Below the pieces are notes generated by a model. It searched no databases, had not been told where the DNA came from, and saw only the letters and a list, made by a program, of their open reading frames with translations. The position numbers were made by a program, and so were the translations under genes. Of a stretch of 64,000 nucleotides of DNA, positions 45,228-53,600 are shown one piece after another; within the stretch, counting starts at the first letter, position 1; the number at the start of each line of letters is the position of its first letter. Origin of the DNA: Flavobacterium yafengii (lineage in GTDB: Bacteria; Bacteroidota; Bacteroidia; Flavobacteriales; Flavobacteriaceae); NCBI RefSeq assembly GCF_030010375.1, contig NZ_JASCRY010000006.1:101494-165493 (forward strand). Direction: 5' to 3'.

Positions 45228-45902
45228 TTACTTAGTCTTAATCAGGATGACGCCACTCGCACCTTGAGCTCCATAAATAGATGCAGCAGCATCTTTTAAT
45301 ACACTTACACTTTTAACATTATTTGGAGAAATATAATCAATACTTGATACAATAACGCCATCAACAACAAATAATGGATCTCCAATATTCCGAATTGAAC
45401 TCACTCCTCTAATGGTTATTCTATTGTCCCTCGTAACAGTAACTCCTGCTAAGCGCCCTCTTATAAGGTCATAAATAGTATTATAAATACTTGAGTTTTT
45501 ATCGTTTTGAGCATCTAAACTTTGTGCTGTATTAACTTTATATTGCTTATCCACTTCAGAATAACCGATACTAATCTTATCGCCATTTTTTGCTCGATCT
45601 TTTATGGATTTTTGCGATTCTAAAAACATGAAATTCATTACATTTTCATTATTAAATTTAGAAGACAACAAACCAAATTTATAGGAGTACACATTAATAG
45701 CAGCTACTTTTTCAGGAAGTAAAACTTCAAAATCCCCTTTACTATTTGTCGAAACATTTGAATAAATAGAATCCAAATATATCCTTGCATTTGCTACTGG
45801 TTTACTCTTGTTATCCATAACCTTTCCCGTCAGCTTATTTTGCGCATGACCAAAACCAACGAATACGAAGAATATAACTACCAATGTTCTAGAAATTTTC
45901 AT
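45228..45902 (-). CDS. Plug-only TonB-receptor-like protein (carboxypeptidase-regulatory domain plus plug, no barrel)
   Basis: This 224-residue protein has a signal peptide (1-21, ending GHAQ) and a CarboxypepD_reg-like domain (about 24-100; KLTGKVMDNKSKPVANARIYL). A TonB plug domain follows (about 120-224) with IRGVSSIRNIGDPLFVVDGV and ISPNNVKSVSVLKDAAASIY, ending GVILIKTK. SusC-family receptors continue with a ~22-strand barrel; here the stop comes right after the plug and no barrel follows. It resembles the stand-alone plug proteins seen in Bacteroidota. Whether it occludes a barrel in trans or works otherwise is unknown. Confidence 0.85.
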   Translation of the reverse strand: MKISRTLVVIFFVFVGFGHAQNKLTGKVMDNKSKPVANARIYLDSIYSNVSTNSKGDFEVLLPEKVAAINVYSYKFGLLSSKFNNENVMNFMFLESQKSIKDRAKNGDKISIGYSEVDKQYKVNTAQSLDAQNDKNSSIYNTIYDLIRGRLAGVTVTRDNRITIRGVSSIRNIGDPLFVVDGVIVSSIDYISPNNVKSVSVLKDAAASIYGAQGASGVILIKTK

Positions 45903-46298
45903 AATGCTATAATTTATAAATTTTATTAAATGTACTAAAAAAGTAATCTCAAAATATTTTTTTTACCAAAAATAGATTTAAACATTAAGTAACTGAACAG
46001 CAAATAGTTAAATACGGTTTTAAAAAAAAATAAAATCCCACCTGTTTCATTGTATCTCTTTTACTGAATTTAATTTTTAAAATATTGCACGAAATACCGC
46101 AATAAAAACATAACTAACTGATTTTTAACAAATATAGAATAGAATTTAAAGATGAAATTAAATCTATTCAATAGATTTACTGAGTAGCTATTTATAAAAA
46201 AAATTATCTAAAACTCAATTATTTAACATTCACAGCAACTTAAAAACAACTTTAAGTGTTTTTAATCGGTTAAATAATGTATTTTATCGATTATCAAA
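45903..46298. other. A+T-rich intergenic region without recognised genes
   Basis: This ~400-base gap lies between divergent genes. It carries a 16-base word ATGTATTTTATCGATT at 46277-46292 that recurs upstream of the 1908-residue gene (56576-56591), and the promoter described next. Nothing else was recognised. Confidence 0.5.
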
Positions 46299-46329
46299 TT
46301 GTTTTTATTAAATATTTAATTTAGATTTG
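46299..46329 (+). promoter_or_regulatory. Promoter of the M14 carboxypeptidase gene
   Basis: TTG at 46299-46301 and TAGATTTG at 46322-46329 are 20 bases apart, matching the Bacteroidota -33/-7 arrangement, 19 bases before the ATG. Confidence 0.6.
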
Positions 46330-46348
46330 AGCACCTAAATTTAACAAC

Positions 46349-49300
46349 ATGAAAAAAATTACCTATGTAGCATTGTTTTTATTGTTCTTTAATGGCGTAA
46401 CATTTGCCCAGAATAAAACAACACTAAAAAAAGCTCAAGAATATTTAAAGGCAAAAGGAGAAGTAGTTTTTACTTTTAAAGCCAATAGCCAAAGTCAATT
46501 TGAAGAAATAAATAAAATTGTCTCCATAAGCCATAAAAAAGTTGACAGTAAAGATTTACAAGCAGAAGCATATGCAACCAGTGAGCAATTTAAAAAATTT
46601 CTTGCTTTTGGATTACCATACAATGTTACTGCAACTGATAATGAAATTCCAAAAGAACCTACTTCCCTAACCAGCAGAACTACAGCCGCATGGGATACCA
46701 GTTGGAACGCTTATCCAAAATATTCAGAATATGTGGCAAAAATGCAATATTGGGCTACAACTTATCCAAATTTATGTACGCTACAAGCTATTGGGTCAAC
46801 TCCAAATGGCAGAACATTATATATTCTTAAAATTTCTGACAATGCTTCATCAGATGAAACAGAACCGGAATTTTTATATACCTCATCAATGCACGGTGAT
46901 GAAATCACAGGTTACCCAACCATGCTGAGATTTATAGATTATCTGTTAACCAATTATGGTTCAAATTCAGAAGTTGCAAACATCATTAATGGTACCGAGA
47001 TTTTCATTTGTCCATTAGCAAATCCAGATGGTTCATACAAAACAGCGGGAAATGACATTATGAATTCTACTGGAAATACTGCAACCAGAGCCAATGCAAA
47101 TGGATATGACTTAAATAGAAATTATCCTGATCCGTTAAATGGATTACATCCTGATAGTGGGTTACAAACTAATCCTGTTTACCAACCGGAAACCCAAGCA
47201 TTTCTTGCTTTTGAAAGAACACGTAACTTTGTTTTAGCGGCAAATTATCACGGTGGAGCTGAAGTTGTAAATTTTCCATGGGATACTTATCCTACAACTG
47301 GCGGAGCCAACATACATCCTCATGACAACTATTTTAAATATATTTCTACCGAATATGCCTCATTATGTCAAACTGCTGATGGAAATAATTTATATATGGA
47401 TGATGTGTTTGGAACCGGTCAATTTCCAGGGACTACAAATGGCTCAGCTTGGTATACCGTTGCTGGAGGAAGACAAGATTACAACAACTATTTCAACCAT
47501 AGCAAAGAGGTAACCATTGAAGTATCTGCAACCAAATTCCCTGCTGCATCAACACTTCCAACCTTTTGGAACAACAACAGACAAGCTATTTTAAACTATG
47601 TAAAACAAGCAAGTTATGGTTTAAATGGTGTCGTTACCAATGCTTCAGGAAATCCAATTCACGCTAAAGTATATATTAATGGTTATGACTTAAAGGGATC
47701 TTGGGTTGAAACATCTACAACTAAAGGAGATTATCATAAAGTATTAATCGCTGGAACCTACACTATTATTTTTGAAGCTCCGGGTTATACTTCGCAAACA
47801 CAATCAGTAACCGTTTCTAATGGATCCGCTACTTTGCTTAATATTACAATGGTACCAACTTCTAGTTTGGCAGTTGCTAATGACGTTACAATTTGTCAAG
47901 GTCAGACCACAGCATTATCTGCTAGCGGAACCGGAACTGTAAAATGGTATGCTTCCGCAAATGCAACTACTCCTATAACAACGGGTCCTATCTATACGAC
48001 GCCATCATTACATACGAATACTTCTTATTTTACAGAAAACGAAATTACTCTAGCCAATATAGGCCCTGCAACTGCATCTGGAACTTCTTCCAATAATACT
48101 GCCGTTGCTAACCGATATTTGATTTTCAATTGTACTATACCTACAAAATTAAAGTCGGTACTAGTAAATGCTTCTGCAGTTGGTCAAATTCTTGTAGAAT
48201 TACAAGATAGTACAGGTACAATGTTAGAATCAAAAGTAGTTCTGATTACTGCTTCTGGTAGCCAAGATATCGATTTAGATTTCTTTTTGCCTGCGCAAAA
48301 TAACTTACGATTAGTTTCAAGACAATTATCGTATACAAACTTAACCGTTGCAACTTCTGGAATTACGTATCCATTGACAAACGGAACAGTTTCAATTACT
48401 GCTAATAGCGGTTCAGGAACTTTCTTTCCGTTTTTTAATTGGAAATTTAGTCCCTTAAAAAGCAATCGTGATGAAGTAGTGGTAACTGTAAAACCAAACC
48501 CTACAGCATCTTCTGTTTCTCCAACCTCAATAGCATCAGGAAGCAGTGCCTTTACATTAACGGTAAATGGATCTGATTTTGTTAATGGAGAATCTATTAT
48601 AAGATGGAATGGAACAGATAGACCTACCACTTTTGTAAGCGCAACAGAACTTACTGCTATAATCAACGCTGATGATATTGCTTCAGGCGGAACAGCAAAT
48701 GTCACACTATACAATACCTGTAACGACACTACAACTGGAGGTCAAACATTTACTATCGAATCCATTTGTTCTCCTGTTCCTGATTTAGCCAATTTACCAA
48801 CTGTAACCGGACAATGTTCCATTGCAGTAACAGCTCCAACAGCTACTAGTACTTGTGCCGGCGTAATTACTGGAACTACGGCTGATCCTTTAACGTATAC
48901 AATTCAAGGCACTTACACTATCCTGTGGACGTATGATGATGGTAATGGAAATACATCCACCCAAAACCAAACTATCCTTATTGATGATACTATTGCGGCA
49001 GTTGCAGACGTGACTTCTTTGGCTACAGTAACCGGACAATCTTCGGCTACGGTTACTGCCCCTACTGCTACTGATGCCTGTATCGGAACTATTACCGGAA
49101 CAACTACCAGCCCTTTGACGTATTCAACTCAAGGAACCTATACTGTTGTTTGGACCTATAACGATGGAAATGGAAATACTTCCACTCAAGATCAAATAAT
49201 AACTATTGCTGATACAATAGCCCCATCAACACCTACAAATTTAACTGCTTCCGGAACATCTCAAACGACTACCAATTTATCTTGGACAGCCTCAACAGAT

Positions 49301-50176
49301 AACAGTAGTGTAACTGGATATGATGTTTATAAAGGAGTAACATTGTTAGGAACAGTTACCGCTAATTCTTATGTTGTAACTGGATTAACAGCTACAACCG
49401 CATATACGTTCTCCGTAAGAGCAAAAGATGCAGTAGGAAATGTTTCTCCTTCTAGTGATGCTGTAAATATAACAACACTTGCTAACACTGTAACGTATTG
49501 TGCATCCATGGGAAGTAGTGTTACTCGTGAAAAAATTGGTAAAGTAGTTTTCGGAACAATCAACAATACTTCAACTGGCGGAACGGGTTATGAAAATTAC
49601 ACTGCTATTTCAACAAATGTTACTCGAGGAACGGCCAATACAATTACCATCACTCCATCTTGGACTTCAACAAAATACAAAGAAGGATATGCCGTTTGGA
49701 TCGATTACAATAGAGATGGCGATTTTACAGATGCTGGGGAACTAGTATGGTCAAAAGCGGCATCAACAACAACACCTGTTTCCGGAATATTTACGATTCC
49801 CGCAACCGCGGCAACTGGCGCAACGAGAATGAGAGTTTCTATGAGATATAACGGAATTCCTTCTTCATGTGGAACATTTACTGCTGGACAAGTTGAAGAT
49901 TATACTGTAAATATTGTTTCTTCTACTGCCAGATTAATTGAATCTACTAAGCTACAAGAGATCAATATATATCCGAACCCTGTAAAAGGTGCTGTCTTAA
50001 ATGTATCGTCAGCCGAAAACGCTACCTACAGAGTTATTAATTTACTTGGACAAGAAGTTTCAAAAGGAAAAGTTGAAAATGGAGCTATTTCAGTTACAAA
50101 TATTAACACCGGTACTTATTTACTAGAAATAACTACAAACGGACAAGTTGTAATAAAACGTTTCATTAAGCAATAA
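46349..50176 (+). CDS. Secreted M14 zinc carboxypeptidase with HYR, FN3, GEVED and T9SS sorting domains
   Basis: This 1275-residue protein has a signal peptide (1-20, ending TFAQ). The M14 carboxypeptidase domain is at about 120-420. The zinc ligands are His182 and Glu185 in SSMHGDE and His301 in NYHGG, with catalytic Glu391 in VTIEVSA and DLNRNYP at 254-260. A carboxypeptidase-regulatory domain follows (about 424-503). Then come an Ig-like stretch, an IPT-like domain, two HYR-type repeats (about 811-957), FN3 (about 962-1045), GEVED (about 1049-1190) and a T9SS type A sorting domain (about 1200-1275; NIYPNPVKG and final RFIKQ). It should be secreted through the type IX system to trim peptides at the cell surface. 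Confidence 0.94.
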   Translation: MKKITYVALFLLFFNGVTFAQNKTTLKKAQEYLKAKGEVVFTFKANSQSQFEEINKIVSISHKKVDSKDLQAEAYATSEQFKKFLAFGLPYNVTATDNEIPKEPTSLTSRTTAAWDTSWNAYPKYSEYVAKMQYWATTYPNLCTLQAIGSTPNGRTLYILKISDNASSDETEPEFLYTSSMHGDEITGYPTMLRFIDYLLTNYGSNSEVANIINGTEIFICPLANPDGSYKTAGNDIMNSTGNTATRANANGYDLNRNYPDPLNGLHPDSGLQTNPVYQPETQAFLAFERTRNFVLAANYHGGAEVVNFPWDTYPTTGGANIHPHDNYFKYISTEYASLCQTADGNNLYMDDVFGTGQFPGTTNGSAWYTVAGGRQDYNNYFNHSKEVTIEVSATKFPAASTLPTFWNNNRQAILNYVKQASYGLNGVVTNASGNPIHAKVYINGYDLKGSWVETSTTKGDYHKVLIAGTYTIIFEAPGYTSQTQSVTVSNGSATLLNITMVPTSSLAVANDVTICQGQTTALSASGTGTVKWYASANATTPITTGPIYTTPSLHTNTSYFTENEITLANIGPATASGTSSNNTAVANRYLIFNCTIPTKLKSVLVNASAVGQILVELQDSTGTMLESKVVLITASGSQDIDLDFFLPAQNNLRLVSRQLSYTNLTVATSGITYPLTNGTVSITANSGSGTFFPFFNWKFSPLKSNRDEVVVTVKPNPTASSVSPTSIASGSSAFTLTVNGSDFVNGESIIRWNGTDRPTTFVSATELTAIINADDIASGGTANVTLYNTCNDTTTGGQTFTIESICSPVPDLANLPTVTGQCSIAVTAPTATSTCAGVITGTTADPLTYTIQGTYTILWTYDDGNGNTSTQNQTILIDDTIAAVADVTSLATVTGQSSATVTAPTATDACIGTITGTTTSPLTYSTQGTYTVVWTYNDGNGNTSTQDQIITIADTIAPSTPTNLTASGTSQTTTNLSWTASTDNSSVTGYDVYKGVTLLGTVTANSYVVTGLTATTAYTFSVRAKDAVGNVSPSSDAVNITTLANTVTYCASMGSSVTREKIGKVVFGTINNTSTGGTGYENYTAISTNVTRGTANTITITPSWTSTKYKEGYAVWIDYNRDGDFTDAGELVWSKAASTTTPVSGIFTIPATAATGATRMRVSMRYNGIPSSCGTFTAGQVEDYTVNIVSSTARLIESTKLQEINIYPNPVKGAVLNVSSAENATYRVINLLGQEVSKGKVENGAISVTNINTGTYLLEITTNGQVVIKRFIKQ

Positions 50177-50195
50177 TAATTTCAAATTTTATACT

Positions 50196-50232
50196 AAAAA
50201 GCTATCTCGATTCGAGGTAGCTTTTTTTTTGC
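50196..50232 (+). terminator. Terminator of the M14 carboxypeptidase gene
   Basis: AAAAGCTATCTCG and CGAGGTAGCTTTT form a hairpin (one G-U pair) with a three-to-four-base loop and nine T residues. Confidence 0.88.
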
Positions 50233-50237
50233 TATGT

Positions 50238-50276
50238 GGACAAAAAAGTGTTTTTTCTATTAAAACATTTTTGTCC
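50238..50276. repeat. Imperfect inverted repeat
   Basis: GGACAAAAA...GTGTTTT and AAAACATTTTTGTCC pair with a small internal bulge around TCTATT. It lies just after the terminator, in an otherwise non-coding 500-base gap. No role was recognised. Confidence 0.5.
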
Positions 50277-50320
50277 GATAAAAAAGTATATGGCTGTCCG
50301 CTTTGTGGGCTAACTTTATT

Positions 50321-50408
50321 TTTTTGTCGCAGATTTAATGGATTTCTCCAATACATCTAATTCATTTTTCCTTTAATCTGTGAAAACCCTTTAAATCTGT
50401 GGCAAAAA
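50321..50408. repeat. 88-bp element with 17-bp imperfect terminal inverted repeats (MITE-like)
   Basis: TTTTTGTCGCAGATTTA at 50321-50337 is matched at 15 of 17 places by the reverse complement of 50392-50408. The interior has further AATCTGTG copies. Small units like this are scattered between genes in Bacteroidota. Only one copy was seen here, so mobility is inferred. The minus-strand reading across 50357-50548 is probably part of this repeat DNA, not a gene. Confidence 0.5.
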
Positions 50409-50679
50409 TTATTATTGTAATTCGTTACGGATAGTCCTATTATTTCTATCACAAATTTGACTCTTATCGGAGCAATCCCAAAGGGGTCTGATAGTGGTAG
50501 TTTTAAGGATTTACAAGAAACAAGATTGTTCCATAATAACTTCACCACACTTACATCACCGACAAGTGAAACAAAAAATCCGATAAACAGCTAAAAATTA
50601 TAACATTTTATCAACAAAATGTTGTTTCGCAAAAAACAAACAAGTAGTTTTATGGCCTAAATATCTTACCCGAAAGTTT

Positions 50680-53600
50680 ATGGCCAAAAATTACTTTTCA
50701 AAAAACACAGGTTCTCTTAGATTTACAAAAAAAACCTATCTTCTTTCCTTCTTTGCTACCAAAAAAGAAAAACAAAATAAAACCCAATCTCTAGTCGCCT
50801 TTTTAAGTCTCTTCATGATGCTTTTCTTGGGAAGCAAGATCGACGCTCAAACTACCACCGTAACAATTTCTACAACTGGCTCAGGAACTTGGACTGTGCC
50901 TGCAGGAGTAACCGGATCAATAACCGTTCAAGCATGGGGAGGTGGTGGTTCTGGAGGTGGTGCAGATGGAAATTCAAAAGGTGGTTCTGGTGGAACTGGT
51001 GGAACTTATACCAGTTCAACTTTTACTGGTATTACATCTGGAACTACTTACAACGTATTTGTAGCACCATCTACTTCAGGAACTAGTGCAGCTAACGGAA
51101 CTAACGGGCAAGGAACTTGGTTTAATACTACCGGAACTTTATTTGCTAATGGAGGATTAGGAGGGTTAGTTGGAAATTCAATTGCAAATGGAGCTTTAAG
51201 AGCAGCAGTTACAACTGGAAGTATTGGAACAACCATTATGGTTGGTGGATCAACAGCAGCAGGAACGAATTCAAATGGTTCTGCTGGTGGAAATAGCGGA
51301 AATAGCGGAGGAATAGGTGGAGCGGCGGTAGGAGCTTCAAATAATGGTTTTCCCTCTGGAAATCCAGGTTCTGCCGTGGGAGGTGGTGGTAGTGGATCAG
51401 CAGTAGGAGGAGGTAGCTGTGGTTGCTCTAGTACTGGAGGTGCAGGAGCACGAGGAGAAATTAGAATTACCTATAATACTCCAACTTGTACAAATCCGAC
51501 TGCACAACCCACTGCTTTATCTTTAACCCCAACAAGTAGCACTATAAATGGTTCTTTTACTCTACCGAGTCCAGCTTCAGATAATTACTTAGTAGTACTT
51601 AATACTTCAGGCATTGCTCCTTCTCCATCAAATGCGACAACATATACCATAGGATCAACTACTCTTGGCGGTACTAATGTTGTTGTAGATAATGACAATA
51701 ACAATACTTTTGCCACTACCGGTCTTAATGCATCGACTTTATATTATATCTATATTTTTTCTTATAATTCCGTATCGTGTAATGGAGGACCATCATACAA
51801 TTCCATTTCCCCTTTAAACGGAAATAAAACAACATCGTCTTTTACTTATTGTACACCCGGCAATAGCGCTTGTAATGGCCCTACGATAACAAATATCACC
51901 TTCAATACCATCAATAATACATCCACTTGTTCGAATACAGATGGAAATGCTTACAATAATTACTACGCAACAGGATCTCCAACAACTTCTATTATCAAAG
52001 GCTCCAGCTACAACATTAGTGTCAATACAGCTACTACAGGAATCGTTTCAGTATGGATTGATTACAATAAAAATGGAAGCTTTGAAGCATCTGAATGGAC
52101 ACAAGTCTATACTTCTTCAACTAGTGGTAATACTAGCATTATAATTCCAATGGCAGCAATTGATGGTAATACATTAATGCGTGTTAGAAGTAGAAATTCA
52201 GGAAGTGCTAATGGTTCAGGTGATGCATGTACTACATTTGGTAGTGGAGAAACTGAGGATTATATAGTAAATATTTTATCTCCGGCACCATTAACAAATG
52301 GACCCGGAGGTGTAACTACTGATTTACAATTATGGTTAAGATCTGACTTACTCAATGGCACAACTAGTGTTGCTGACAATACTGATGTAACAACTTGGAT
52401 TACGCAAGGTCGGGGCAGTAATGCTACAAAGCCTACTTCAATTGGTGCTCCAAAATACAGAAATATTGCAACACACAATATCAATTTCAACTCAGTAGTT
52501 GATTTTACAAATAATTATAATACTGCTCCTCAAGTTTATACGGACAACGATGCGACTAGACAATATTTAAAAGGCTCCTCCGGATTTTATAGTCAGGATA
52601 TTTTTGCAGTAATGATACCTGATGTAACCGTTACCTCAGCTTTAGCAAGTATGGATATTTTTTGCGGAGATAAAAATTCAGGTGCTCAAGAAACTGATGG
52701 AACAGGAATTGGTTATGGAGCCTATACCAGTAGAATGAATAATGAAGTTTTGACCTATGCATTAGGTACTTCGGCTGGGCTGGGATTAGGCTACGGAGTA
52801 GCACATCAAAGCACAACTGCTTCATACAGTTCTCCAGGCATTATAAATGCAAGAAATAATGCTGGTGTAACCGGTACAGAATTATATTTTAATGCTAATA
52901 ATGTAGGTACTTTTACCACGGATTCCGGATCATTTGCTAATGTCAATAATTCTCAATTCTGGATAGGTCGAAGTGAAGGTTGGGATGGAAGTTTAGATGG
53001 AAGAGTAGGTGAAATAATAACTTTTAGTTCAAGAGCTACAGATATACAAAGAAGTAATATTCAAAGTTATTTGGCTATAAAATATGGTATAACCTTAGGT
53101 GTTAATGGTACTTCCATGAACTATACCAACTCAGCTGGAGCAATCATTTGGGATGCAACCGCAAATACCGGTTATAATAATGATATTACTGGAATTGGTA
53201 GAGATGACCTATCAAAACTGAATCAAAAACAATCCAAAAGTGTTAATACATCTGATGAAATCACAATTGGTTTAGCTGATATTTATACAACTAATACAGC
53301 AAATACAAACACCTTTGATACGGACAAGAAATTCTTAGTTTGGGGTAATAATAAAGGAACTCTGGCAGCTCAAACTCCTGTTATCGTAAATATTAGTTCG
53401 GGAATAACTTCGCCATCTACTTTAACCAGTGATGTAAGTTTTGTCTCTGTGGGAAGAACCTGGAAAGTAATACAAACTGGAGGAAATGTCCCTATTGTCA
53501 AAGTATCTATTCCTTCAACAATGCTTACAGCTACTATAACACCTCCTGGAGATTATTTAATGTTTATATCAGATACTCCTGTTTTTAATCCTACAGCTGA

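Noticed and set aside
50357..50548. Minus-strand 63-codon reading
   Set aside because: It runs across the repeat-rich gap, has no credible start region, and looks like repeat DNA, not a gene.
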